This document shows positions 1 to 6,463 of a stretch of DNA of 14,660 nt, in pieces. Each line of letters begins with the position of its first letter. Position 1 is the stretch's first letter. Origin of the DNA: Bacteroidaceae bacterium (lineage in GTDB: Bacteria > Bacteroidota > Bacteroidia > Bacteroidales > Bacteroidaceae); the NCBI GenBank assembly GCA_017618515.1, contig JAFZUB010000003.1:1-14660 (forward strand). The letters run 5' to 3'. The translations under genes were made by a program, and so were the position numbers. Below the pieces are notes generated by a model. The model was given only the letters and a program-made list of their open reading frames with translations, did no database searches and had not been told where the DNA came from.

Positions 1-480
1 GTGAGCACTTCCGCCGACACTATAGCGCAAGTGAGGGCTGAGGTTGACAAACAACTCCTAGCCCTGCCACGCAAGGAGCTAGCACAGAAAAGCCTTGACC
101 ACTCGCTCTATATTCTAGTGAGAGATATAAACGATGCTATTGACATTACCAACGCATACGCCCCGGAGCATTTGGTGATAGCCACACGCGACTACCGCAA
201 CGTGGCAGACCGCATAGTCCACGCAGGCTCTATCTTCCTTGGCAACTACAGTTGTGAGTCGGCAGGCGATTATGCCAGCGGCACCAACCACACCCTGCCC
301 ACCAAGGGATATGCCCGTGCCTACAGCGGACTAAACCTCGACAGTTTCCAACGCAAGATGACGCTGCAGGAACTAACCGCCGAGGGTGTACGCTCTATCG
401 GTAAAGCCGTGGCCCTCATGGCAGAGGGCGAGCAGCTCACTGCACACCAGAGAGCAATGACGGTTAGGTTTGAGATTTGA
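1..480 (+). CDS. hisD: Histidinol dehydrogenase, C-terminal 159 residues (gene cut by window start)
   Basis: HisD catalyses the last two steps of histidine synthesis, oxidising L-histidinol to L-histidine with two NAD+ in the cytoplasm. Only the C-terminal third or so of the roughly 430-residue enzyme is present, because the reading frame is open at base 1; the first GTG is probably an internal Val. Visible family landmarks are APEHLVI at residues 54-60, holding the catalytic Glu-His pair (E56, H57), the block GDYASGTNH at 89-97 with the zinc-ligand Asp (D90) and conserved His (H97), and LTAHQRA at 146-152, whose H149 matches the last zinc-ligand His. The fragment therefore looks functional. 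It is followed after 19 nt by hisC and then hisB, the usual Bacteroidales his operon order. Its last codons and TGA stop lie inside a 7-bp tandem repeat that leads into hisC. Confidence 0.96.
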   Translation: MSTSADTIAQVRAEVDKQLLALPRKELAQKSLDHSLYILVRDINDAIDITNAYAPEHLVIATRDYRNVADRIVHAGSIFLGNYSCESAGDYASGTNHTLPTKGYARAYSGLNLDSFQRKMTLQELTAEGVRSIGKAVALMAEGEQLTAHQRAMTVRFEI

Positions 481-492
481 GATTTAAGATTT
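465..492 (+). repeat. Heptanucleotide tandem repeat (4 units) across the hisD stop, before hisC
   Basis: Four consecutive 7-bp units are seen: TAGGTTT (465-471), GAGATTT (472-478), GAGATTT (479-485) and AAGATTT (486-492). A 7-nt spacer, TTTGAAT, then leads to the hisC ATG at 500. The repeat encodes the last residues of HisD and contains its stop codon. The same period of 7 recurs at four other gene starts in this window with different unit sequences. Confidence 0.7.
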
Positions 493-499
493 TTTGAAT

Positions 500-1546
500 A
501 TGTTCGATTTAAAATCCATAGTAAGACCTAACATCTGGGCGCTGAAGCCTTACAGCTCGGCCCGCGATGAATACAGTGGCAAGGAAGCCCACACCTTCCT
601 CGACGCCAACGAGAGTCCGTACAACAACCCCTACAACCGCTACCCTGACCCGCTGCAGCGCGAGTTGAAGCAGCAGATAGCCGTCATCAAAGACGTGAGG
701 CCCGAGCAGATCTTCCTCGGCAACGGCTCTGACGAAGCCATCGACCTGGTGTTTCGCATCTTCTGTACTCCAGGACGCGACAATATCGTCACCATAGAGC
801 CGAGCTACGGCATGTATGAGGTATGCGCCGATATCAACAATGTGGAGTGCCGCAAGGTGCTTCTCAACGACCACTTCGACATTGAGGCAGAGCGACTGCT
901 CGAGGTGTGCAACGACTGCACCAAAGTGATATTCCTCTGTTCTCCTAACAATCCTACCGGCAACACGCTCAACAATGACGAGATACGCACCGTGTTGGAG
1001 CAGTTTGACGGCATCGTGGTCATCGACGAGGCATACGGTGAGTTTTCCTCACAGCCCCTGTGGAGGCCGGAGATAGACAAATATCCAAACCTCATAGTGC
1101 TTAACACACTCTCCAAGGCGTGGGCCTCAGCAGGCATACGCCTCGGCATGGCTTTTGCGCAGAGCGACATCATCGCGCTGTTCAACAAGGTGAAATACCC
1201 CTACAATGTCAATTCCCTCACCCAGCGTCAGGCCAAAGAGATTATCAGCCGTCGTCCTGATATAGAAGACTGGGTAAAACTCACCATCAAAGAACGCCTG
1301 TCGCTAATGTATGCTGTCAATGAGCTGGATATCTGTCTGCAGGTGTTTCCAACGGAAGCCAACTTCTTCCTGGCACGCTTCACCGATGCCAACCGCATCT
1401 ATGACTATCTCGTGAGTCAGGGCGTCATCGTGCGAAACCGCTCGCGGGTGAAACTCTGCGACGACTGCCTACGTATTACCATTGGCAGCCCACAGGAGAA
1501 CACCACCCTACTCTCCGCACTGAGGAGGTATAATATAAACTCATAA
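500..1546 (+). CDS. hisC: Histidinol-phosphate aminotransferase
   Basis: This is a PLP-dependent fold-type I aminotransferase that converts imidazole-acetol phosphate plus glutamate to histidinol phosphate. The 348-residue length is typical of the family. Numbering from the ATG at 500, the motifs are LDANESPYN at about 35-43 (N-terminal substrate loop), SPNNPTG at 148-154 (PLP and substrate Asn), DEAYGEF at 176-182 (Asp to the PLP pyridine N), and [15 protein letters not shown] at 202-216 with the Schiff-base lysine K206 and phosphate-binding R214. I chose the ATG at 500 over the TTG at 494 because it gives the usual N-terminus and sits 7 nt after the repeat block; no Shine-Dalgarno is visible. 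It lies 19 nt after hisD and 9 nt before hisB, so the three genes are surely cotranscribed. Confidence 0.96.
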   Translation: MFDLKSIVRPNIWALKPYSSARDEYSGKEAHTFLDANESPYNNPYNRYPDPLQRELKQQIAVIKDVRPEQIFLGNGSDEAIDLVFRIFCTPGRDNIVTIEPSYGMYEVCADINNVECRKVLLNDHFDIEAERLLEVCNDCTKVIFLCSPNNPTGNTLNNDEIRTVLEQFDGIVVIDEAYGEFSSQPLWRPEIDKYPNLIVLNTLSKAWASAGIRLGMAFAQSDIIALFNKVKYPYNVNSLTQRQAKEIISRRPDIEDWVKLTIKERLSLMYAVNELDICLQVFPTEANFFLARFTDANRIYDYLVSQGVIVRNRSRVKLCDDCLRITIGSPQENTTLLSALRRYNINS

Positions 1547-1555
1547 AACTCCCAT

Positions 1556-2629
1556 ATGAAACGCGCTCTTTTCATCGACCGCGACGGCACCATCATCATA
1601 GAGCCGAGCATCGAGCAAAACGAACAAGTGGACAGCATCGAGAAGTTCACCTTTGTGCCACGCGCCATCAGTGCCCTGCGCAACATAGTCCTCAAGACCG
1701 ACTATGAACTAATCATGGTCAGCAATCAGGACGGTCTCGGCACCGACTCCTTTCCCCTTGACACCTTCCAGCCGCTCCACGACCTGATGCTGCGCACTCT
1801 GGAGGGCGAGGGCATCGTATTCAAGGCACAGCATATCGATCGCTCCTTCCCAGCCGACAACCTACCCACCCGCAAGCCTGGTATTGCCATGCTCACCGGC
1901 TATATGCAAGGCGATTATGACCTCGCCAACAGCTACGTTATCGGCGACCGCGAAACCGACCGTCAGTTGGCCGACAACCTAGGAGCCAAAGCACTCATAC
2001 TCGGTCCCGACATGGACTGGCCAAAGATAGAGCAGATACTCATCGGCGGACTTCGCACCGCCACCATCCACCGTCAGACCAAGGAGACTGACATCACCAT
2101 CACCATTAACCTGGACGGCAGTGGCAAAGCCGACATCAACACAGGCATCGGATTCTTCGACCACATGCTGGAGCAGATAGCCCACCATGGAATGATAGAT
2201 CTCTGCGTCAGTGTCAGTGGCGACCTTCGTGTAGATGAGCACCACACCATTGAGGACACCGCCATAGTGCTCGGGCAGTGTCTTGATCAGGCACTCTGCG
2301 ACAAGCGCGGACTACAGCGCTACGGCTACTGTCTGCCTATGGACGACTGCCTCTGCCAGACAGCTATCGACCTTGGCGGAAGACCCTGGCTGGTGTGGGA
2401 TGCCCAATTCCAACGCGAGAAAATAGGCGACATGCCCACCGAGATGTTTCTACATTTCTTCAAGTCGCTTAGCGACAATGCAAAGATGAACCTTAACATC
2501 AAAGCAGAAGGCCAGAACGAGCACCACAAGATTGAAGCCATCTTTAAGTCCTTTGCACGAGCACTGAGAATGGCGTTGAAGCGCGATGCTGACCACATGC
2601 AGCTCCCCTCGTCAAAGGGAAAATTATAA
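1556..2629 (+). CDS. hisB: Bifunctional histidinol-phosphatase / imidazoleglycerol-phosphate dehydratase
   Basis: One 357-residue protein carries two histidine-pathway enzymes. Residues 1 to about 165 are a HAD phosphatase (histidinol phosphate to histidinol): DRDGT at 8-12 with nucleophile D8 and acid/base D10, SNQDG at 56-60, RKPG at 106-109 and GDRETD at 130-135. Residues from about 168 to the end are imidazoleglycerol-phosphate dehydratase, with the metal-binding repeats [13 protein letters not shown] (200-212), DEHHTIEDT (227-235) and [11 protein letters not shown] (321-331). In the E. coli enzyme the phosphatase loop before RKP carries a Cys/His zinc site. Here the matching segment (about 91-105) has one His and no Cys, so that structural zinc is probably absent, which I believe is usual in Bacteroidetes. 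It is the last recognisable his gene of the operon here; a small inverted repeat follows 4 nt after the stop. Confidence 0.95.
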   Translation: MKRALFIDRDGTIIIEPSIEQNEQVDSIEKFTFVPRAISALRNIVLKTDYELIMVSNQDGLGTDSFPLDTFQPLHDLMLRTLEGEGIVFKAQHIDRSFPADNLPTRKPGIAMLTGYMQGDYDLANSYVIGDRETDRQLADNLGAKALILGPDMDWPKIEQILIGGLRTATIHRQTKETDITITINLDGSGKADINTGIGFFDHMLEQIAHHGMIDLCVSVSGDLRVDEHHTIEDTAIVLGQCLDQALCDKRGLQRYGYCLPMDDCLCQTAIDLGGRPWLVWDAQFQREKIGDMPTEMFLHFFKSLSDNAKMNLNIKAEGQNEHHKIEAIFKSFARALRMALKRDADHMQLPSSKGKL

Positions 2630-2633
2630 TTAA

Positions 2634-2650
2634 ATTGCACGTTGTGCAAT
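2634..2650. repeat. Perfect 7-bp inverted repeat after hisB
   Basis: ATTGCAC, a 3-nt loop (GTT), and GTGCAAT form a perfect short hairpin starting 4 nt after the hisB stop. No T-run follows on the plus strand, so it is not a convincing intrinsic terminator. It could be an RNA 3' end stabiliser or a protein site upstream of the kinase gene. The rest of the 92-bp gap (2651-2721) is AT-rich, ends in a heptad repeat and holds no recognisable Bacteroidetes promoter. Confidence 0.4.
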
Positions 2651-2686
2651 AAAACATAGCCAATAGCCGTTAAATAAGTAAGCGAT

Positions 2687-2714
2687 AGTAAACAGTAAAT
2701 TGTAAATAGCAAAT
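2687..2714 (+). repeat. Heptanucleotide tandem repeat (4 units) in front of the kinase gene
   Basis: The units are AGTAAAC (2687-2693), AGTAAAT (2694-2700), TGTAAAT (2701-2707) and AGCAAAT (2708-2714). They are followed by exactly 7 nt (TAAAATC) and the ATG at 2722, the same spacing as the repeat in front of hisC. The leader is purine- and A-rich with no Shine-Dalgarno. Confidence 0.7.
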
Positions 2715-2721
2715 TAAAATC

Positions 2722-3828
2722 ATGGATCTCAACTACATCGTATCACAGTTTGCCATTGAAGGCAAGGTGAAAGAAATCGCCCCGTTCGGAGGCGGTCTGA
2801 TCAACCACACCTACAAGGTTACCACTGAGGGCGACGCCCCCGACTATGTGCTGCAGAACGTCAATGTGGCAGTGTTTCCTGACATCGACCTGCTAATGAA
2901 CAACATTGTGGAGGTGACTAACCATATCCGCAAGAAGCTCGAGGCTGCCGGTGCCTACGATATCGACCGCAAGGTGCTCCGTTTCATCCCCGCCAAGGAC
3001 GGCAAGATGTATTTCTTCGATGGCGACAAGTACTGGCGCATCATGTTCTGCATCCCCGACTGCGTGACTAAGAGTGGCGTCAGCATTGAGAGCGCCTACA
3101 TCGTGGGCGAGACATTCGCCAACTTCCAGGCTATGCTGGCCGACATCCCCGCCCAGCTGGGCGAGCCCATCAAGGACTTCCACAATATGGAATGGCGCCT
3201 GCAACAGCTCAAGGATGCCATCGCTGAGAACAAGAGCGGTCGCGCCGACGAGCCCGAGGTGAAGGAGATTCTGAAGGACATCTTCGACCGCGCCGACGAG
3301 TATTGCAAGGCTGAGCGTCTTTACCGCGAGGGCAAGCTGCCTAAGCGCATCTGCCACTGCGACACCAAAGTGGACAACATCCTCTTTGACCAGGACGACA
3401 AGGTGCTCTGCGTTATTGACCTCGACACGGTGATGCCGTCGTTCATCTTCTCCGACTTCGGCGACTTCCTGCGCTCCGCAGCCAACACCACTGCCGAGGA
3501 TGACCCCGACCTGAACAATGTAAGTTTCAACTTCGACATCTTCAAGTCGTTTACTAAGGGTTACCTCAAGGGCGCTGCCAGCTTCATCACCCCGATAGAG
3601 ATAGAGAACCTGCCGTTCGCCACGGCTCTCTTCCCTTACATGACGCTCGTGCGCTTCATCGCCGACTACATCAATGGTGACATCTACTTCCACTGCAAGT
3701 ATCCCGAGCACAACCTAGTGCGCAGCCGCAACCAGCTCAAGCTCACCAAGTGCGTAGAGGCTGCCTTCCCGCAGATGGAAGCCTTCATCGCCGATCAGCT
3801 CAAGAAGCTTGGCATATACGATGTATAG
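2722..3828 (+). CDS. APH-fold sugar kinase, N-acetylhexosamine 1-kinase-like
   Basis: This 368-residue cytoplasmic protein has the aminoglycoside-phosphotransferase/choline-kinase fold. The N-lobe has a glycine-rich GGGLINHTY at 23-31. The catalytic Brenner loop is HCDTKVDN at 212-219 (base D214, metal ligand N219), and the metal-binding segment is VIDLDTVMP at 231-239 (D233, D235). The stretches DLDTVMP, FSDFGD, TTAEDDPD and IENLPFA, the HNL near 330 and the overall length recall bifidobacterial NahK (about 360 residues), which makes GlcNAc/GalNAc 1-phosphate in mucin-glycan salvage. That assignment is from remembered family features; other sugars are possible. No phosphorylase or transporter gene lies beside it. 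Codons are strongly C-ending (AAC, GAC, ATC), more so than in hisC or dxs, which suggests high expression. It ends 4 nt before a large nested hairpin. Confidence 0.8.
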   Translation: MDLNYIVSQFAIEGKVKEIAPFGGGLINHTYKVTTEGDAPDYVLQNVNVAVFPDIDLLMNNIVEVTNHIRKKLEAAGAYDIDRKVLRFIPAKDGKMYFFDGDKYWRIMFCIPDCVTKSGVSIESAYIVGETFANFQAMLADIPAQLGEPIKDFHNMEWRLQQLKDAIAENKSGRADEPEVKEILKDIFDRADEYCKAERLYREGKLPKRICHCDTKVDNILFDQDDKVLCVIDLDTVMPSFIFSDFGDFLRSAANTTAEDDPDLNNVSFNFDIFKSFTKGYLKGAASFITPIEIENLPFATALFPYMTLVRFIADYINGDIYFHCKYPEHNLVRSRNQLKLTKCVEAAFPQMEAFIADQLKKLGIYDV

Positions 3829-3831
3829 ACA

Positions 3832-3916
3832 TTAGTCACAAAAACAAATAATAAAATAGTCGCAGAGCCTCAGAGCTTTGCGACTATTTTTTGTGTCTTT
3901 AAGACTTTGTGACTAA
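3832..3916. terminator. Nested bidirectional hairpin terminator between convergent genes
   Basis: An inner hairpin has 12-bp perfect arms at 3853-3864 and 3879-3890 with a 14-nt loop. It is flanked by A-runs and T-runs, so it reads as an intrinsic terminator in both directions. An outer pair of perfect 11-bp arms at 3832-3842 (TTAGTCACAAA) and 3906-3916 (TTTGTGACTAA) encloses it. The outer right arm overlaps the stop codon of the minus-strand dehydrogenase gene. Inner and outer arms resemble each other (AGTCGCA and AGTCACA), so alternative pairings are possible. It should end both the kinase and the dehydrogenase transcripts. Confidence 0.75.
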
Positions 3917-5079
3917 CTGAGAAGTATCTGCTTCACATCCTCGGGGGTGAGGTTGCCGTAGCCAGCCTTATAGAGGACAGTACCCTTAACGATGCCGTCA
4001 ACCATATCCTCGGTGGCGCCCACCTCAGCAGGAGTGAGTGGCAGCCCTATCTCTTGCATCCAGTTCTTCAGCGCGTCGAGACCCTCGGCAGCAATCTGCT
4101 CGTCAGTCTTGTCCTTGCCGCAGACATCCCACACATTCTTGGCGAAACGCACGAACTTAGCCAGGCCATTGGACATTACAAACTTATAATATGGTATCGA
4201 CACAGATGCCAATGCGTAGCCATGGGGAGCATGAGTCCACGCACCGATGGAGTGGCCAATCATGTGCACTATCCAGTCCTGCGTCTTGCCCTTGCCTATC
4301 AGCGTGTTGAGCGCCCAAGTGGCAGTCCACATAATATTAGAGCGTGCCTCATAGTCCTCGGGATTTTTCACTGCGGCACGGGATGCCACAATAAGGCTGC
4401 GCATCAGCCCCTCACTGAGATAGTCGGAGGTGTTGTCATCCTCGTCGCTGAAGTACTGCTCCATGATGTGGCTCATTATATCAAAGATGCCAGCCTTCAT
4501 CTGCTCCAGTGGCACCGTGTAAGTGAACTTAGGATTAAGAATTGCGAACTTCGGCATCAAGCGAGAGTCAAACACATGGCCCACCTTGAACGTATTGTCT
4601 GCGTCGGTAATCACACTACCGCCGTTCATCTCCGAGCCAGTGCCTGCCATAGTAAGGATGCAGCCGATAGGTATTATCTGCTGGTCCTTGTCAGGGTCTT
4701 CCTGATTAAGATAAAACTTCTGCCAGGGATCGCCATCATAATACACAGAGGCAGCCACACCCTTGGAGTAGTCGCACACACTGCCACCGCCGAGTGAAAG
4801 GATGAAATCAACCTTGTTGTCTCGAGCTATCTTAATGCCCTCGCGCAGCTTATCCAGCGTTGGGTTGCTCATCACGCCGGGATTCTCCACAATAGTCTTG
4901 CCAGCGGCCTTCAGAATTGCCACCACCTGATCATAGATACCGTTGCGCTTCACACTGCCACTGCCGTAGTTGAGCAGCACCACGGGACCATAATTCGTCA
5001 GCTCATCTTTCAGAAAATTGAGCGACTCATCACCAAAATAAAGCTTGGTGGGATTGTAATAAGAGAAATTACCTAACAT
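3913..5079 (-). CDS. Iron-dependent alcohol dehydrogenase (butanol dehydrogenase / YqhD type)
   Basis: This is a group III (Fe-containing) NAD(P)H alcohol/aldehyde dehydrogenase, 388 residues, the normal family length. The N-terminal nucleotide-binding half has GGGSVCDYSK at 97-106 and the MAGTGSEMN segment at 144-152. The C-terminal helical half holds the metal ligands D200 and H204 (FDIMSHIMEQYF), H276 (HMIGH) and H286 (HAPHGYALA). The opening residues with FSYYNPTKLYFG and the overall pattern resemble the YqhD/BdhA subfamily, which usually reduces a range of aldehydes with NADPH; the physiological substrate cannot be read from sequence. Likely roles are fermentative redox balance or aldehyde detoxification. 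It is monocistronic, between its own terminator hairpin and that of hsp20. The ATG abuts a heptad repeat. About 35-45 nt upstream on the minus strand, GATATTTG (5115-5122) is one base off the Bacteroidetes -7 element, without a clear -33. Confidence 0.92.
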   Translation of the reverse strand: MLGNFSYYNPTKLYFGDESLNFLKDELTNYGPVVLLNYGSGSVKRNGIYDQVVAILKAAGKTIVENPGVMSNPTLDKLREGIKIARDNKVDFILSLGGGSVCDYSKGVAASVYYDGDPWQKFYLNQEDPDKDQQIIPIGCILTMAGTGSEMNGGSVITDADNTFKVGHVFDSRLMPKFAILNPKFTYTVPLEQMKAGIFDIMSHIMEQYFSDEDDNTSDYLSEGLMRSLIVASRAAVKNPEDYEARSNIMWTATWALNTLIGKGKTQDWIVHMIGHSIGAWTHAPHGYALASVSIPYYKFVMSNGLAKFVRFAKNVWDVCGKDKTDEQIAAEGLDALKNWMQEIGLPLTPAEVGATEDMVDGIVKGTVLYKAGYGNLTPEDVKQILLS

Positions 5080-5100
5080 AGATGTATGATGTAAAATGTA
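5080..5100 (-). repeat. Heptanucleotide tandem repeat (3 units) abutting the dehydrogenase ATG
   Basis: Read on the minus strand, TACATTT (5100-5094), TACATCA (5093-5087) and TACATCT (5086-5080) run directly into the ATG at 5079. A degenerate fourth unit, ATATTTT, lies upstream at 5107-5101. Confidence 0.65.
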
Positions 5101-5169
5101 AAAATATTTTTCTGCAAATATCGCACTTTTATTTCACACCCGCCCTATTTTCCTCTCTTTTTTTGACAC

Positions 5170-5195
5170 AAAAACTCCCTCCATAAGGAGGGAGT
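5170..5195 (-). terminator. Intrinsic terminator of the hsp20 gene
   Basis: Read on the minus strand, ACTCCCTCC, a TTAT loop and GGAGGGAGT form a perfect 9-bp GC-rich stem followed by a T-run (5174-5170). It starts 30 nt after the hsp20 stop codon and also insulates the downstream dehydrogenase gene. Confidence 0.85.
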
Positions 5196-5224
5196 GAGTT
5201 TCTGTTAAGAGGGAACAGGCTTCC

Positions 5225-5659
5225 CTATGCTATCTCAATCATTCGGCGTTGCTTATCTTCATCCTTCTTGGTGATTTTAGGCATCTCAATCTTTAGTACG
5301 CCGTCGCTTACCTTAGCCGTAATCTTGGTCTGATCCACATTCTCCGGCAGAGAGTAAGTCTGTTCGTAGTTCGAGTAGGAGAATTCGCGTCTCAGATAAT
5401 GCTCCTTCTTATCCTCGTTCTTGTGTTCCATCTTGTTTTCCAACTTCACCTCAAGGTAACCCTGATTGGTGACGTTGATACGACAGAACTCCTTCTTCAA
5501 ACCTGGCACAGCGATTTCCATCGTGTACTTTTCTACATCTTCCTTGACATTTACTGCAGGTGCTGTAGAGTTCATCTTCGGCATCCAGTTGGTATCAAAG
5601 AAATCGTCAAAGAAATTTGACATCAGATTTACGTCATTGTTTCTACGTGCGAGTAACAT
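5225..5659 (-). CDS. Small heat-shock protein (Hsp20 / alpha-crystallin family)
   Basis: This 144-residue ATP-independent chaperone holds unfolding proteins until DnaK/ClpB act. The variable N-terminal arm (1 to about 30) is rich in Phe/Asn/Asp (NFFDDFFDTNW). The alpha-crystallin domain spans about 35-132, from the VNVKEDVEKYTMEIAVPG start to the signature AKVSDGVLKIEMPK near its end. The short C-terminal tail has an IEI motif (I-x-I), which docks into neighbouring subunits. I chose the ATG at 5659 rather than the TTG at 5665 because a perfect AGGAGGT lies 7 nt upstream, which is exceptional for Bacteroidetes. Two palindromes sit 100-140 bp upstream and may mediate stress control. The gene is monocistronic, bounded by terminators on both sides. 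Confidence 0.95.
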   Translation of the reverse strand: MLLARRNNDVNLMSNFFDDFFDTNWMPKMNSTAPAVNVKEDVEKYTMEIAVPGLKKEFCRINVTNQGYLEVKLENKMEHKNEDKKEHYLRREFSYSNYEQTYSLPENVDQTKITAKVSDGVLKIEMPKITKKDEDKQRRMIEIA

Positions 5660-5666
5660 AATCAAT

Positions 5667-5673
5667 ACCTCCT
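5667..5673 (-). promoter_or_regulatory. Perfect Shine-Dalgarno sequence of hsp20
   Basis: Minus-strand AGGAGGT is separated by 7 nt from the ATG at 5659, the textbook spacing. No other gene in this window has one. Bacteroidetes ribosomes usually hide the anti-SD, so a perfect SD here may have a regulatory meaning. It also decides the start codon of hsp20. Confidence 0.8.
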
Positions 5674-5761
5674 GTTTTTGGTTTTTAATGGGTTAAACAA
5701 TCATTATTAATTTCTCATTTCTAACTCATGAATAATCAACCGCCGAGCAAAACCACAAAAA

Positions 5762-5776
5762 CTGCCATTTCTGGCA
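5762..5776. promoter_or_regulatory. Palindrome proximal to hsp20 (candidate operator or hairpin)
   Basis: TGCCA, a 4-nt spacer and TGGCA form a perfect 5-bp inverted repeat at 5763-5776, about 110 bp upstream of the hsp20 start. On the minus strand the loop would be GAAA and a T-rich stretch follows, so a small GNRA-loop hairpin is an alternative reading. Together with the similar palindrome at 5784-5798 it may form a paired binding site. Confidence 0.4.
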
Positions 5777-5783
5777 TCCTACC

Positions 5784-5798
5784 CTGTCACATTGGCAG
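5784..5798. promoter_or_regulatory. Palindrome distal to hsp20 (candidate operator)
   Basis: CTGTCA, a 3-nt spacer and TGGCAG form a near-perfect inverted repeat of 6-bp half sites with one mismatch, of the form CTGNCA-N3-TGNCAG. Its centre is about 21-22 bp from that of the palindrome at 5763-5776, so the two would lie on the same face of the helix. Confidence 0.4.
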
Positions 5799-5819
5799 AA
5801 CACTCGCCCATAGGAATGC

Positions 5820-5847
5820 AAAAACGGCAGACCTGTAAAGCCTGCCG
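5820..5847 (-). terminator. Intrinsic terminator of the lipoprotein gene
   Basis: Read on the minus strand, CGGCAG, an 11-nt loop and CTGCCG are followed by TTTTT (5824-5820). It lies 33 nt beyond the lipoprotein stop codon and separates that gene from hsp20. The remaining 5674-5880 region holds the hsp20 palindromes and leader and no coding frame I can support. Confidence 0.7.
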
Positions 5848-5880
5848 CCATATTAACCATATTAACTACACTATTTTAAA

Positions 5881-6273
5881 TCAGGAAATCACAAAGAGGT
5901 ATTTTTTCCCCTCCGTCTGAGTGTGCACACGGAACACACGCTTCCCTTGTACAGCCTGAATTGAGAAGACGCCCTCCAGCTCGGGAGAGTTGCTGGGCAG
6001 AGGACCATGAGGTACCTTCTTCACCCTATCCCTGCGTATCGTGAGATGGCCACCGTAGCTACGGAAACTCTCCTGGGTAATCTTCCAGTTGTCATTGTTC
6101 AGGGGGAGTGGTTCGCCGAATACCGTCACCTGCGGCGGAACATGGGAATCAACTCGCACCGAAACCTGCACGTAGATGTTCACCAAATCATCGTCATCAT
6201 TAGAGCACGAACTGCATAGGCACATGCACAATGACGCAACAAACAGTGACTTCAGAATAATTCCCAGTTTCAT
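5881..6273 (-). CDS. Small putative surface lipoprotein of unknown function
   Basis: A 130-residue protein I do not recognise. The N-terminus (MKLGIILKSLFVASLCMCLCSSC) is a lipoprotein signal peptide with lipidated Cys at 23. It is followed by SNDDDD, an acidic run after the Cys like the lipoprotein export signal that sends Bacteroidetes lipoproteins to the cell surface. The rest (about 30-130) is polar with alternating beta-type stretches (VNIYVQVSVRV, HLTIRR, KKYLFVIS) and no catalytic motif, consistent with a small beta-sandwich, but this is inference. It is monocistronic, with a good Bacteroidetes promoter 28 nt upstream and its own terminator. It is divergent from dxs. Confidence 0.8.
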   Translation of the reverse strand: MKLGIILKSLFVASLCMCLCSSCSNDDDDLVNIYVQVSVRVDSHVPPQVTVFGEPLPLNNDNWKITQESFRSYGGHLTIRRDRVKKVPHGPLPSNSPELEGVFSIQAVQGKRVFRVHTQTEGKKYLFVIS

Positions 6274-6301
6274 GATAAAAGGCTTTTAATAAATCTGTTG
6301 G

Positions 6302-6333
6302 CAAAAATAGCAAAAAGTCATTTTGCCGCCAAA
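6302..6333 (-). promoter_or_regulatory. Bacteroidetes-type promoter of the lipoprotein gene
   Basis: On the minus strand a -33 TTTG (6333-6330), a 20-nt spacer and a -7 TATTTTTG (6309-6302) match the known Bacteroides consensus TTTG-N19-21-TAnnTTTG exactly. Transcription would start a few bases on, giving a leader of about 20-25 nt before the ATG at 6273. Confidence 0.65.
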
Positions 6334-6447
6334 TGATTATAATATAAAAAAGGTTAAAAGTGGAAAATGAAAGTAATGATTCGGGGGCATATAGTCAGTT
6401 TTTAGGCATTTTCTTACAGAAAATAGGCTTTTATTGGGATTATTTAC

Positions 6448-6455
6448 TACTTTTG
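6448..6455 (+). promoter_or_regulatory. Candidate -7 element for the dxs-trkA-trkH unit
   Basis: TACTTTTG matches TAnnTTTG exactly, but no TTTG lies 19-21 nt upstream. If it is used, transcription starts near 6461-6464, so translation of dxs cannot start at the TTG at 6434. The rest of the 6334-6447 interval is AT-rich and shows nothing else I can name. Confidence 0.4.
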
Positions 6456-6463
6456 CCACTGAT

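Noticed and set aside
1523..1536. GAGGAGG followed by TATAAT-like sequence near the end of hisC as ribosome site or promoter for hisB
   Set aside because: It is 26 nt from the hisB ATG, too far for a Shine-Dalgarno. It is coding sequence (arginine codons), and TATAAT is not the Bacteroidetes -7 element.
2634..2650. The small hairpin after hisB as an intrinsic terminator
   Set aside because: The stem is only 7 bp and the following bases are AAAACAT, not a T-run; I list it only as an inverted repeat.
2893..3711. A 272-codon open frame antisense to the kinase gene
   Set aside because: The protein is a low-information Val/Glu/His/Leu-rich string with no motif. It mirrors the strongly C-ending codon use of the kinase, which suppresses antisense stops.
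4054..4797. A 247-codon open frame on the plus strand inside the dehydrogenase gene
   Set aside because: It lies wholly within a well-supported gene on the other strand, has no recognisable domain and no separate promoter.
5742..5776. Sigma-54 promoter upstream of hsp20 (TGGCAG ... TTTTGCT on the minus strand)
   Set aside because: The distance between the GG and GC cores is about 16 bp, not the required 10.
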